Numbered from the stretch's first letter, positions 1 through 11,464 are shown. The stretch: 20,819 nt of DNA from Trametopsis cervina (GCA_022385755.1 MU278375.1:156758-177576); one strand, 5' to 3'. Numbers and translations are program-made. Notes: generated by a model from the sequence alone, not told the origin.

Positions 1-124
1 CAGGACGTTGGGTATGACGATTCAAATTGCAATGTACTTACGCGCTCGCATTCCGCTGACTGCTGACCGTGATGCACTGCTGACTTGACTGCCCGCACAG
101 ACCAGCATACCTGAGGGCCCATCA

Positions 125-745
125 ACATTCCGTTTCTCCTCACGCGGAGTCGATCTCTTCGTGTGCACAGTCCGGGCACCGCGGCTCGCATGCCTTGAAC
201 GTATACCTTAACGTACGCTTTCCAGCGTGGAGCAAGGCATGCGATCCTGGGGGTGGCGCGCGAGTTTGCATTCGACACGCGCGAGGTTTCCGCTACACGC
301 CCGCTCACTCACGCCCATGCGTCCGCCTCCCAACCGTCAGGCCCCGGTTCTCGGATGAAGTGCTGGATGAGCCATCTCATTTTTTCTTTGCGATGGGTAG
401 ACGTCGTCCAAGACGTAGCCTCGCAAAACACGCCGCGCACGTCAACGACATCAGCCACGCACTCGCGATGACATATCTTCGGACGAAAGAACATGCTGCA
501 GTCCGTTGTTCGTTCAGCAAGTTGACACCTTAGTCGTTAAAGTGTAAATGTAAGTAATTGTGCATCACATTAAAAAAATACTGTCCCTGTAATGCTATCG
601 CTATCAGATCATCGCTCGTCCTAGGATCGCGAAAAACGTGCCCCTAGGCACCCTTGGGATCCTCCATCCCTGTCGTGTCGGTTAGTGACATACGGCTCCC
701 GATCTGGCATGCTCGTTTTCGAGGAGTACTGGGTCTGAGGATCGA
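125..745 (+). repeat. Family-2 dispersed repeat, left copy
   Basis: This stretch aligns with about 12955-13450 in the same orientation. The best block is 241-350 against 13081-13190, which runs 110 bases without an indel and includes the shared word ccgctacacgccc. A second block is 661-725 against 13382-13445, sharing gtgacatac and tctggcatgc. Between the blocks, about 505-660 aligns more weakly with 13225-13380, and this copy is longer because of extra sequence around 370-500. Codon-position differences between the copies in the best block show no clear third-position excess, so protein-coding constraint is not evident. The element class is unknown. Confidence 0.6.
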
Positions 746-995
746 GGGTGAGAGTTCGCTTGCACAGCTCGACAACCAGAGGCACATACCTGGGTGGAGA
801 ACACAGAAATGCGGCATGCTATGCACATCTGATAAACAAACATGTAACGTACCTGTATTTCCACATCACAAGTGCGCCTATCTATTTCATCTTACATGGC
901 ATGCCGATGTCGGAATGACCCTGTGACCAGTCTTCGATCTTGATCATCCAACATGAGGCTTGTCGCATCGCAGAAGGATCCTATACGAGGATATC
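746..995. other. Spacer without a supported gene
   Basis: Only short open frames on both strands are seen here, none with a recognisable motif or a convincing exon-intron pattern. It separates the family-2 repeat from the decayed minus-strand gene. Confidence 0.4.
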
Positions 996-1760
996 AGAAA
1001 GCGCAGGTAATTATAGACATTCTAGACTCGTACCTATTGTTTGGGCCCGCTGGAATTACGTCGATGGATGACAACACTGGTAAGCGATGACTCACGACAG
1101 ATGCACCGTCCGAGAAGGCCGTAATAATCAAAGGATTTTGCGCTCTGGATTCGAATCCTAATTGTACCACTGACGTCGAATGACGGCCCATACGCCTGGC
1201 GAAGAACTGCAAGAGTGAAACTGTTAGATCCCTCGAGAATCACGCGTACGGCATCTCCGGTCAATAGCTGTCCGGATAGCGGTACCCAAGTAGGCTTACA
1301 CTCTCTCCACTTGCCGTTGCTGCCACTTGTCGAGAACCGAGGGTCCGTCTATCCAGCCTCTGGAATATCCAGAGCTGCGATAAACATCGTCAATGCTCGC
1401 GTTTACTCAGCAGTCGGGACAGGCATGGTCAGGGTTGGGTAGGGTTCCGCGGTCTTAAGGTACGCTTGCAACGATACCGAATATTTTGCGGTTCTGGGCG
1501 GGAGTCGTTCAATGGATGTGGGCTGCATACGCCAGCGGTCCTAAGGGGTATTCAGGCGTTCTCACGACGAGGGACTGCAACCAGGGACTTGACTTGAATG
1601 ATGGTACGGATATTATTGCTGCAGCCTGCTGATCGATAGCTGTAATCAGCGGTGGGATACTAAAGCTCGAGCCAATGTAGGGCTCACCGGCTGTCCCGTT
1701 GATGTTTGATAAGCGGGAGCCGCACCCTCAACCCACCCTTTCTTCTAGCCTCCGCTGTGT
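996..1760 (-). pseudogene. Decayed minus-strand gene of unknown function
   Basis: Read on the minus strand, three stretches look like protein but sit in different frames. The first, about 1740-1515, gives a frame containing GEPYIGSSFSIPPLITA and ends at a stop. A middle part around 1400-1330 contains GWIDGPSVLDKW. The last, about 1330-1000, contains WVPLSGQLLTGDAVRVI and FTLAVLRQAYGPS and then continues only after a frame change near 1135, with LIITAFSDGASVV and IDVIPAGPNN. The hydrophobic/polar alternation suggests a beta-rich domain. I do not recognise the family. The frame changes could hide introns, but no good GT/AG pair of normal length joins them, so a frameshifted relic is more likely. 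Boundaries are approximate. Confidence 0.35.
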
Positions 1761-2199
1761 GAGTAAGAGTTCGCCTCAGGTGCAACCATGGGGTTTCCGT
1801 GGCTTGTTAGCTCCTTGATTCGAGCGTGCGTTGTACATAACTCTCTACCACTTGACACGAGGGGAAGTTTCATGTCGTTTAGACGGTGTCATCCATGGGC
1901 AGCGCTCCGATGGGACAATCTATACCGCGAGCATAGGGGCATTGGAATCCTTGCGCTCATGTATGCTCTAGAAAACGCAGAGTTGGTACAGAGCTGTGAG
2001 AAAGAAAGGACGTCTTCTCTGTGCCTTGGAATCGGTGCGGGAGGTCCATCGTCAGCTGGAACAGACATGGCATCAGACGTGATAGATGTTGTATTGGAAG
2101 TGAAAAGATGGAGTGTGAATCCGAAGGGAGGACGCGAGGCGTGAAGTCAAAATGTTGGTCAGGACGGATGCGCTGAGAGACATACGCTTGCGCGGGGCA
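1761..2199. other. Stretch without a supported gene
   Basis: A plus-strand open frame of 118 codons (1788-2144) occupies most of this stretch. It has no recognisable domain and no splice-extended partner, and the opposite strand is also partly open. I do not call it a gene. Confidence 0.4.
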
Positions 2200-3500
2200 A
2201 GTCCGAGTTGGACGCTGAGACCGAGAACAGAGTACTGCAGGTGAGAAGACAGTAATTCGTGGCTATTGAGAAGAAGATGCGGGACTCATTGACCTCGACA
2301 CGGTTCGTCCTTCTTCCATTCGTTCAGCGTCCCATCCTCCACACCAGTCACCGCGGGATCAAACAGGAGCATGCCTGGTAATTCGCGTCGTTAAGTACAG
2401 TAAGAGAATGCAAAGATAGACATACCACCTAGGGAGCAATTCCATGACAGCTTTTCCCGTTGAGAATCGAGGTGGGACGCTTGACGTGCTTTGGTGTTGT
2501 GACATGGTGAGTGAAGCGTTCACAGATCGAATGCAGCCGATCTGACCCGAAGCGTGCACGCCACAACGCCCGCGCTTCCATTGCACCCACGGCATGCCAA
2601 GCATTTCCCTTTGTCTCGTCGTCATCACTGCGGCACTCAATCGACGCCCATTCGCAAGGTTATCACGAAGTCTCGGCCCGACTACGGACATTCGACCTAC
2701 GCGCATCTGCCCACTCGACGTCGTGGATGATTCTTATCGCCCTCGTCTCGCGGCCACGCCTCTTGATCCTCACCTCGCACCCCAGCATCCCTTCTTCTCC
2801 TCCACCTCTCCAATATCATGCACTCGAACACTCGCATCACAGCTTTAGCCTCAAGACTGCTTCCAGGAGAGCATTAGTCGAGTGAGCGCGTCGCCGCTTT
2901 CTCCAGCTCCGATGCAAACCGTACGCACGAGATCGACCTTCAACGACGCGATCTCGCTACATCGATCAGCAGAAGGGGAAGGGCTTACATGCCGGTTCTT
3001 CAGGCTTGGGTGCATGGCCGTTACTGGTGCGTCACTCAATTTGCTCTGAGATTGCAGTTTCTCATCACGCAGCTGCGTATCTTGCGTCACGCAGTGGTCG
3101 GTGCACGAGGCGAGTACACAAACAGACGTCCTCACCACGCGCATATTCTAGATGCATAGCCCAGCAGAAATTCCGTGTAGACCGTCCCCCTTAGACTTCC
3201 GATTCGCCACTGGGCTCGTCAATCGAGGCCTCCAACGCCGCCCTTCTTACGTTCTCCCCCACAACTCGCATGGTGCATCGGCACTCCCCTACCACCTTCT
3301 GTTCTCAATGATCACAGCAGATCGTGTCCCGTCCTCGCATCGCTGAAAACGCTACTCATATGAAGATACTGTAGGTTACCCGTCTCAGCCTCAGTTTCGC
3401 GGCCGCCGCCTTCGAGACTCTTGCTAAGGTGCGGCTACGATGTTAACTCGCCTTCTGATCTCCCTCATGCCCCTCCTATCACCGTCCGCCGGGGAGTCAG
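2200..3500 (+). repeat. Family-1 dispersed repeat, copy A
   Basis: This is co-linear with copy C (about 11465-12830) and, in its second half, with copy B. Strong anchors are 2556-2584 against 11832-11861 (shared word gcccgcgcttccattgc), 2755-2796 against 12049-12087, and 3384-3414 against 12679-12709, where 30 of 31 bases match (shared word ctcagcctcagtttcgcgg). The portion about 2935-3130 matches 8245-8430 in B and 12230-12410 in C. The outer 5' limit is weak before about 2325. Open frames of 60-124 codons inside are not preserved as frames between copies, so I treat the unit as a diverged non-coding or dead repeat of unknown class. Confidence 0.65.
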
Positions 3501-5395
3501 TCTACATGCTGCATGCAGTTACAACGCTCTCACTTTGCAGCACTGCCCACAGCCGTCTTCGTCGCTCGCCTCAGTATACGGCTTGTGAGTGCCCGTGAGT
3601 GCCCGTGCCGAGCAGCCAGCTCGTATCTAGGACAGCCTGCGGGCCATCCGATCAGTCTTCTAGACTCGTGCGCCCTGTGGCACAACAATCCTTATTCCAC
3701 ATGTGAGCCATCGTCGAAGATCTACTGTATTGCAGAGCAGGCCGCAAAACGATGGTGGTACGTCCCGCTGCTTCCCCCATCTCTTGCTCCATTCTTACTC
3801 ATTCCCAGACGTCTCTCGCCCGAGGAACGCCCCTTGCCAGATGCTGAGCGCGAGATCGTGCGCACACTTCTCCTAGCTACTGAACCTGCGGAAGGGCACA
3901 CCCGATGCGCGTAACGACGGCCCGTATTAGGTCTATGGAAAACAGCTATTTGGTGGAGTGGCGATGCGATAGACGTGGGGCTGGCGATGTGGGTGCGCGG
4001 CGGTCGAAGAGGAAGACTAGCCCGCCCGGACGGTTCGCTACGAGTCTCTGCGCATGCAGCAACCGGAGCTGTGCCGTATGACGTTCCGCATTCAGTAAGT
4101 CGCGAAAGATTTGGGCTATAATACTGATACTTACGAACGGTGAGATGACAGACTTGCCAGAGTCTTCGTTCAAGACCTCGCACTGGATCCAGCAGCATCC
4201 CTCCTCCCGCTACATCCTGCCAACATTGTTCTCTCCAATATATCCAATCTCCTCGTGTCAACTCAGCCTCGAGTTCATCCGCGCGTCTACTACGGCTTTC
4301 CTGTTTGTAGCAGTGCTCAATGTGCCTATTTTATGCCGCCCTCAATCCAACCTGAACGCCTGTTCCGAAGTGTTCTTGACACACGCCGTTAGCCACCAGT
4401 CACTACAGACTCCACATCGCTCAAGATAGTGAGGTCTGCGCCATTGTTCCGGCTCGCAGACAAGGTACGTTGTTGCTCAAATGTCCATTGGAGCTGACTG
4501 TAGTACGTTCTAAAGGCGACGGAAGTGGTTTGTCTTCAGTCACCGCAGCGCGTATATGCCCTTGCGGGACAAATGTTGTCCGTGTTTGCTGCGCGATGGG
4601 TGATGCCCGTGTTGTTTCTTGGGCAGCTTGTGGCTGACGCTTCAGTACGACGTCGGTCATTTTTCTAGGAAACCCTGGCCCTGTAGACATCTGGTATCCG
4701 GAACAGTTCTGTTTCTGCGTTGATGAAGCACAGTCGATGGTGCGTTGTGTTTGGTATCTTATTTGGCTGGACACACTTCCACAGCATCGACATCTAGTAT
4801 GTTATCGGGTACCAGATCTAACATGTGAACGATCAACGCCATGACACATGTGACCTCAGAACCAATACTAGTCGCTGCACACATGCCACCTCACGCCCCT
4901 CCCAGACTCTCCAAGCTTCCCGCCAACTGTCCGTCTATCACCATCGCCTTCTCAGCTTCTCCTGCGTTATCTTCACATTGCTACAATCTCGTCTGGTGAA
5001 CCGCGTTGCCTGTCAATTTTCCTAGGACTCGATTCTGCATGGTCAGCGGAGAGAGTGGTCTCTCTTACGATGACGCGCGTGCGGACTGTCGTACCTCCAG
5101 GCGGATCCAATTACATTGGGTTTTGTTCCCAACCAATGACCGGTAAGAACAGCTGTGAGTTCGCCAGAACTACGCACAACCCACCAGCCCATCGACCTCC
5201 CTCACTGCTCCGCAGCCATGTGCCCCATGACAGGCTACTCCGTCCCTCACCTTTGGCCTTACGCGAGCAAGACGCGCCGCGTGTGGCAACATCTACAAAT
5301 CGAGGTGTAGCTCATTTTTGCTGCTCTCACTGCGCTGGCGAGGCGATTCTCGAGTATCTTTATCAGCTCGCGCTGTGCGAGTCCAACATATGATG
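3501..5395. other. Long stretch without a supported gene
   Basis: Both strands carry overlapping open frames of 60-180 codons, the longest being minus 3722-4261. None shows a domain, and the compositions are arginine/serine/proline rich, as expected for chance frames in GC-balanced DNA. A small exact tandem duplication, gtgagtgccc, lies at 3585-3604. Part of 3690-3790 weakly resembles 13720-13800, suggesting further old repeat sequence. I see no RNA gene or terminator. Confidence 0.45.
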
Positions 5396-6339
5396 GATGT
5401 CAGGAGCTGCTGCAGGACGGGAGACTTGTATGGACTTTGACATAGGATTGAGTGCCGCTGCGGGGTCAAGGTGAGTACACGACCGACTACAGGTCTTGTT
5501 ATCTAGACTGGCTGACATTGAGTTGTAGGTACTGTTATCAAAGTTGAGAAGGCATTCTGTGGAACATCCCAATCTGCGAATTCGTGCTTCGTCGCTGTGG
5601 CGCGCAGCGTGACAGCATCAAAGTCTGCGCCGCATCGATCGATGCCCCATCTCATTTTGGACATATTGCGCATCTGCGGCCCACAAGACGCATACACTCA
5701 CCCCCAACAACACACCGCAGACGGCTCGTTTATTCCCCCGATTGCCATCTAGCATCACAGCACTCCGACCACTTCCGGCTCTCCTAGCCCTTCTTGACGC
5801 TGCTCCGATGAACACCTTGCAGTTTGCAAGTCCCAGCAACAATCGCGTGGCCGCTCCCTTCGGCACTCTCATCAATGAAACTTCCGCTTCAACCTCGCTC
5901 TCAGTCTCGTTTCTTCTTCTGTTGCTTCCCTGCCACCCCACGCCGTATTTCCATTCCTCCTCGCACTCTACTACTTATACACATCAAGGGCTATGCGGCG
6001 ATCGCTGTTCCTGTGTTCTATCACCCTTCGTCAACACACGACCGCTGCAGTACCGCTGCTCATGCCCTGCATCAAATCATCTTCATTGGCCCCGTCTATC
6101 ACTCCTTCAACTTTGCGAGATCGCTCATCTCCGTCGGCAATGCACCTATCGCCCTTCAATTCCTGTCAAGAACCACTAGTAACGACTCTCATTACACACT
6201 CGCCATCTTTCAGTTCCATACTGCCGGATGTCAGGCTGCGCAGCGGGAGGATTCATTTGACCCAGCAGCTGCGCGTATTACATGCGTCTTTATACCCGTG
6301 TCGAATACGACGTTCGTTTGGACGAGGTGAGATGGACGG
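5396..6339. other. Stretch without a supported gene; one orphan intron-like signal
   Basis: Plus-strand 5470-5529 has the form of a fungal intron: GTGAGT donor, ggctgacat branch-like sequence and ttgtag acceptor. The flanking frames are short and carry no recognisable protein, so it may be a relic exon junction. Downstream, 5742-6361 is covered by overlapping serine/histidine-rich plus-strand frames that look like chance. Nothing else is supported. Confidence 0.35.
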
Positions 6340-6655
6340 TTGGGACGAGGGATTAAGGTAGCTGCAAGGGGCATGGCGGTGGTTTCAGTGTCGGTGCATC
6401 CACGGAGGCGTTGGGGGCAGGCGTCGCAAGCCTTGTCTCAGCTCGGCGGACGACGTACTGTTGGGAATGCTGATGGACACACGTGCTTTAAGTGCATGCA
6501 CCAACAAGGCATCGACAAGGTGAGTACTATCGAGTGTACGCATATAAACATTGGATCCGCTCACTGTGCCCTAGAATAATACATCCGCCGCGTACGACGG
6601 CCCTCGTGTTTGTCCCTGTCGTCTCTTGGTTCATGCTTGGGTATAGGCTCATGCT
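6340..6655 (+). other. Possible two-exon gene fragment with paired cysteines
   Basis: An open frame ends its first part with GHTCFKCMHQQGIDK at about 6476-6520. A good intron follows (about 6521-6575, GTGAGT to cctag), and the frame resumes in phase as NNTSAAYDGPRVCPCRLL before a stop at about 6650. The CxxC and CxC groups could bind metal, but the match to any known zinc-binding family is too poor to name one. It may be a relic exon pair or chance. No start or upstream exon could be fixed. Confidence 0.2.
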
Positions 6656-6906
6656 GCCAGATAGGTGCTGCCGACACACAAGGCTATGAACGTACGCGGG
6701 CGAAGTCCAAACGCACCGTCGCTGTTATGAGGCGTGTGTACACCATTCTGCTCCTCGTCATCCGTCACGCCGAGCTGATTAATTCTTCCTTCGCTTCGTC
6801 AGCTGCACCACTGGAATTGCTATGCATACGCTATACAGTAATCCACGAGGACGTCGTATGAAAGGTCACACATCTTTCGGGTTCATCTAGAAGCAGCCGC
6901 GTCGGT

Positions 6907-7713
6907 TCAACCAGCTGCCCTGTCACAATCTGGCAGGATGAGCAAGTGCGACGATGCATCTGATGGCCCTCGGGTACAGTGCACCTTGTCTTTGGCTGAT
7001 TGGGGGACAGGTCTGTGCTTCATCACATTCTCATTCTGTTGAACCACTGTATGCCATTTTTTCAGCAGTTCGGTGGCTGGGCCTTTGTATGTAAAAAGGA
7101 CTGGTTTGTGTAACTCGGTGAGGGCGAATGTAGCGAGCACAAAAGCATTTTTGTCATCTTTAGCTATTCCATGATGAGCGTATCAGTTCAACATGTCCAA
7201 ATAGATGCTGCTGGTAACTTACACGCATGACGTTCCAAAACTAATGGCATCCCAGTTAGTCAACTGGAAATCTCAGATGGTAAATGAAAAACGCACTTGA
7301 GTCAGTGGCCACAATCACATCTATGAATTCCGCCTCGGCAGGTGTAGGTATAATGTTCTTATATTTTGTCAAGAGAAAAGCGGGCTCCATCTCGTGAGCA
7401 TCCCGATCGCCTTGGAGCCACTTGATAACTGCCTCGTAACGTGTCTTCTTGACATTGCCAATGGACAACGTGCCACACTGTAGGGGTAAATGAGTATTGC
7501 ATCACTATGTCACTTCAACGGATGACTCACAGCGTAGAGGCGGATACGCTGGGATTCCACATCACCCTTAAACTCGCTATGCTTCCCAATCGCCTCCTTC
7601 AGGTCTTCAACATATGGCCCATCCTCGACGCGTATCAGCGCGGTGCTGGCCGATTCGGCGTAAGGCATATAAACAGCATAGTGAAGAGTGCCCAATTCAA
7701 ATTGGTGAGCCAT
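6907..7713 (-). CDS. Crinkler-like protein with ubiquitin-like N-terminal domain
   Basis: Four exons join in phase on the minus strand: 7713-7531, 7477-7297, 7240-7223 (18 nt) and 7163-6907, giving 212 residues plus TGA. Introns are 53, 56 and 59 nt. The second has a textbook branch site (GACTAAC) and the third a GTAAGT donor. The chosen ATG at 7713 has A at -3 and G at +4; an upstream in-frame ATG at 7818 has a poor context and would add a threonine/alanine-rich tail. Residues about 20-60 (IRVEDGPYVEDLKEAI, then IRLYA) and 95-120 (FLLTKYKNI, then FIDVIVATD) fit the layout of fungal Crinkler headers: a beta-grasp fold, an LK helix, then a motif resembling HVVV. The C-terminal 85 residues (KPVLFTYKGPATELLKKW) are unrecognised, and no nuclease or kinase effector domain follows, so it is a short member. 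Crinklers in general act inside cells, often in the nucleus; the role here is unknown. Confidence 0.55.
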
Positions 7714-7899
7714 CGTAGCAGTGGCAGTAGAAGTCGATGTAGGTTGTGCGTCGCAATTGAAGTTGAAGTTGGTTGCGCGGGTTCCGGCAGGCTTTGGTTC
7801 TCTCGCTTTGGTCAGCATCTAAAAGTCTTTGTTTCGAGCTGAAGGCCGCTGTTCTGTTTCGACGACGTCCATGCGACTGTGAGGAATATTTCGTGCACG

Positions 7900-8720
7900 A
7901 GGAAGAGTGCTACAGTAGCGTATGTATTCGCATGTATTCAGGTGCCCCCGCTCCATACACACATTCTAGATCCACCGCACAGCAGAGATTATTCTCTGCG
8001 GGAGCCATTCTCCGCCCCTCGTCTCCCGCGTTCACTCACTTCTCGCTCTGTTCCCCAGCATCGCAACACCTCAACATTTGCTCTTACAATACGAGATGCT
8101 ATCGGTATGAATACACTTTGGTCCACCCTCCTCAGCCTCTGTCTCGAGGCTGCTGGGCCCCGTCTCGCACCATGCCCCTTGATCCCCATCTCACACTACC
8201 GTCGCCTCCTCAATGTCATGCATGCGAACCGCACGCGCGGTATCGTCGCAGTCTAGAGCCCAGTGACTATGCATCGATCAGCCGGGAGGGAGAGGACGGA
8301 CATGCTGGCTCTTGGGCTGGGGTGTATGTGGTAAGTTGTTCCATCCTCTCTGATGTCGTATTTGCTTATCAAGCAGGTGCGCATCCCACATCGCAAAGTG
8401 ATCAGTGTGCGATGTTCTCCGTCAAGTCTCGATCCACCGCTGGGCTTCGCAATCGAGGCCGCCAACCCTGTCCTCCTCACACTCACCCACGGGCACAGCA
8501 GGCTGCCCACGTAAAGCTATGTTCTCGCAAGAATCACATCACCTGTAGTCCTGCCCTCGTCCCACCCAAAACGCCATCCCATGCGAGCTGTCCGCTTCTA
8601 TCTCCCCTTCGACGTCCGCCATAACGAGTTGCAAAGCAGCTCGCGGGAAGTTGCCAGTACGTCACTCTGTGTGTCTCACCACCTGCCTGCCGCAGTCGCA
8701 GTGCACCCCTTGAAAATACT
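7900..8720 (+). repeat. Family-1 dispersed repeat, copy B
   Basis: This copy matches the second half of copies A and C. 8365-8413 aligns with 12365-12413 at about 42 of 49 bases (shared word cgcaaagtgatc). 8553-8578 aligns with 12620-12645 at 25 of 26 (shared word cacccaaaacgccatc). 8161-8236 aligns with 2755-2835 of copy A. Its first part (about 7900-7985) instead resembles 3105-3180 of copy A, sharing attctagat, so the order of blocks differs and the copy seems to abut the end of another partial unit. A 283-codon plus-strand frame (7773-8624) spans it but is not conserved in A or C. It begins just upstream of the Crinkler-like gene. Confidence 0.6.
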
Positions 8721-9495
8721 GAGCACGAAGTCGAAGACAGCAGGGCTTGGGCGAGATAGCGAAGATGGCGGGGATATAGTTGGTGGTGTTAGTGGGCGAT
8801 AGTGCACGCGACATTCGGGCAGGAAGAGTCTCACATCCTAGACGGTGTCACCATAGATCTCTACGGGCGCAGCAGTCGTTGCTGCGCTCGTAGGGACGTA
8901 TACGGTTGTAAGCCGTACTGGTAGACCCGACGCCTACACAAGCTAGTGAGTTAGGATTACAAAGTGCTCAGACTTGGTGTCGTCTCGAAGGGAGCGTGCG
9001 ACAAATAATGCGCTGGATAACCATGGGACATCGGGAGCTGCGAGACAGAGGGTGAGAGCGGAAAAGAATGCGGTGGTAAGCTGAAAATACGCTCTACGGG
9101 GGTATCACGATCGGAACGAGCAATTGGGGGGCATTTAATCACAGAAAATGTGCTAAGGTGCGTGGCATTCGTGTCGTCAAACCTTCCCTGTGTGTGTCCT
9201 CAGCTGATAGAGAACAACCGCGGCTGTATCAATCGAGCACTACAACTTCCCTTTCTATACAGTTCTTGTGACCGAAAGCACACGTATCGATTGTAAAGTA
9301 TGTATGATTCGTGTCAATTCATTCGCCGTGCACGCACCAATCAAATCATTTATTGTCCGCACCGCCTCCCTCTTTTACTCCTTTTCGAGAAAGGGATCTT
9401 GCCTCCCGGAACTGCGATACCTCGCTCGCTGCGCAATCATCCCGCTCTGCGTCGTGTACAAGCTCTCCCTGTGACGTCTCGTCCGTCTGTTCATC
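8721..9495. other. Stretch without a supported gene
   Basis: On the minus strand about 8960-8840 there is a short protein-like frame (LPVRLTTVYVPTSAATTAAP) that soon ends at a stop. I cannot join it to anything. Plus-strand frames around 9268-9581 overlap in three phases with no domain. I see no RNA gene. Confidence 0.35.
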
Positions 9496-11098
9496 TTAAC
9501 CCGTCCCGCCAGTGTTTACCCCGTCCCTTGCGTCAGATGTGGATGCTGAGGTGGTGTCCGTTGCTCGATGACCATCAGTAGTTATAGTAGCTTGAGACGA
9601 TGCGCTCTTATGAGACATGTCGACGTCGTTCTGAATACCGTGCGATGAGAGTTCAGCTGTTGAAGCCATTGCGCCGTCTAATCCAGTCTGACCACCGTCA
9701 GCTCCGGGCTCTGCCTGAGAATCTGCGTCTTCAAAAGCTACGCCAGATGTTGCTGCTACGCTGTGGGTGTTGAGTAGGGGATCAACCATGGAGAACAGCT
9801 GACCCGAAGAGTTTCCTCCATTGTCGTGGTCCGACTGGGTATCTCACGACGAGCTGTCCGGGACGATAACCTCTGGAAGCAAGGAGAGGAGCCGCGTTGT
9901 GGGGTATCCGGATCGCGAGGGAAAGGCCCCTGCTCCTCATCGCGCACTGGAGGAGAGGCTGTCGTATCCGCGACATGAGTCGCTTCGTCGATAACGGCTT
10001 TCGAGCGACTATCATCGACAATATTCTGCGGTGTTCGCGAGCGTGTGGTATGGAGAGTCGATTTGCGGGCATTGTTGCCCTTGTCACGAGTGAAGTCGTT
10101 GGCAGCAGGAGCCTCTTCGGAGTCACGCATAGTAGACATAGGCGGAGGGAAGTCAACTGGATTGACGAGGTGTGCAGATGGACCCAAGGTTCCAGCTGCT
10201 TCATTGGCAAGCGCGGGCTCGAGAGTACTGAAGTACGACTGGAATTAGCATAGAATTTATTCTCGGCTTTAAGCACATACGCGTGGTCATCGTCAGATGC
10301 CCCACCCCATTGACTGATGTCCGTTCAGCACTGGTCTCCGGGTGGTGCATCACGGGCGGGTCGGGTGCTTCAACGTATAGGCCATCGATATTGTATGAGC
10401 TGAGGGATGCTGTATCGACCTCCGCAGCCTCGATCGCTACTGCCGACACTGATCGTCAAACACGCGGCTCGCCACATTCTGTACAGGTGTATTCAGAGGT
10501 GCGTAAGTGACGATAGGTAGGACAGGGCCATACCTATCGTCTCGACATGCTGCACCCATATCGATGCATGTCCGAGCCCGATCCAGAAACCGACTGATCC
10601 AGTGCAGAGACCCTCTGTGGAGACATCTATACTCCACGGAAGATGCACGGGCGTACTCTGTGGCCTCTAGTCGTCCGAATAGTCGTTGCCAGGTATTGTC
10701 GAAGTCCACGTCCTCTTGTCATTGCTGATACTCGTGGCAATCTAAGATTAGATCCGGAAACTTGAGAGCTTCGATGGGAAGTTGGTACGCTCGACAGTCG
10801 TACCGACGATTGAAATGGCGCAGTAGTCGGGCTCTGCCTCGCTGATCGAGGTTTGAAGCACGCTCGCGAAGTATTTGGCTATGTTGTTGTTGCAGCAGGC
10901 GGAGAACTTAGCTTGAGTGATCAAAAGCCTGTCATCGGTCAGCCCTGTAACAAACGTTCGTAATGGATAGAGGTAATATCTTACAATACGAGCCAATACA
11001 CAGCTTACCTGCTTTCGGGCTAGTGTTCACTATGGATGAGTCCAGTGGGGGTCGTATCCACAACCTCGTGTTTCGTATGACCTCTTCGCAAGTTCATG
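9496..11098 (-). pseudogene. Degenerate spliced gene, serine/threonine-rich C-terminal part
   Basis: At the minus-strand 5' end, an exon with RLWIRPPLDSSIVNTSPKAG ends at 11009. A convincing 64-nt intron (10945-11008, GTAAGC to TTACAG) joins it in phase to LTDDRLLITQAKFSACC and FASVLQTSISEAEPDYCAI. The frame then hits a stop at 10748. The continuation (LILDCHEYQQ, an in-frame TGA at about 10727, then DFDNTWQRLFGRLEATEYA) is in another frame. Further 3', serine/threonine/alanine-rich frames at 10449-10270, 10187-9800 and 9830-9496 do not join cleanly. I do not recognise the family. A gene with frameshifts and an internal stop fits better than a chance arrangement, but missed introns could account for part of this. 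Confidence 0.35.
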
Positions 11099-11464
11099 CG
11101 AGCATAATTTCGCCTTAGGTCCGACCGTGTGGCTGTCCTCCCTCGTTGTCTCTTGTCGGCGCCGGAGAGTGTATAATGCCTAGACAGTCGCGTGCAAAAG
11201 TCAGGCTTCCAGTGAGCCTAGATCTTCAACAATTGAGACCCTACTAGCTCCAGCTTGGTCGAGCACCCGCGCGTTCTGGACTGCAAGGTGCGCGAACGCC
11301 AATATGATGACTGGAACAAGTTCGACGGAAGTGAAAAACAGATGAAAAGAACTGCTCGGGTATCCTGCAGCGTGCGACGTTGATTTTTCTTGAGTTGATG
11401 CAAATGCCTGGTAGTAGACATCGTAGTAGAAGGGGGAGACAGGGATAGTGGACAGCGTGAATGT
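11099..11464. other. Stretch without a supported gene
   Basis: No exon with a plausible splice partner is seen upstream of the degenerate minus-strand gene, and the minus frame carries a stop at the border. Overlapping short frames at 11218-11558 have no recognisable motif. This may contain the lost 5' end or promoter of that gene. Confidence 0.35.

Noticed and set aside
1140..1170. A ggattcgaatcc sequence resembling a tRNA T-loop
   Set aside because: It is a simple palindrome; the flanks do not form a T-stem and there is no matching D-arm or anticodon arm at the right distance.
1788..2144. A 118-codon plus-strand frame
   Set aside because: It has no recognisable domain and no splice partner, and it lies between relic sequences; evidence is insufficient to call a gene.
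3722..4261. A 179-codon minus-strand open frame
   Set aside because: It is arginine/serine-rich with no recognisable motif, overlaps other frames on both strands, and has no splice-supported extension.
7773..8624. A 283-codon plus-strand open frame, the longest plus-strand one in the window
   Set aside because: It runs antisense from the start of the Crinkler-like gene through family-1 repeat B. Its frame is not kept in copies A and C, and it has no domain.
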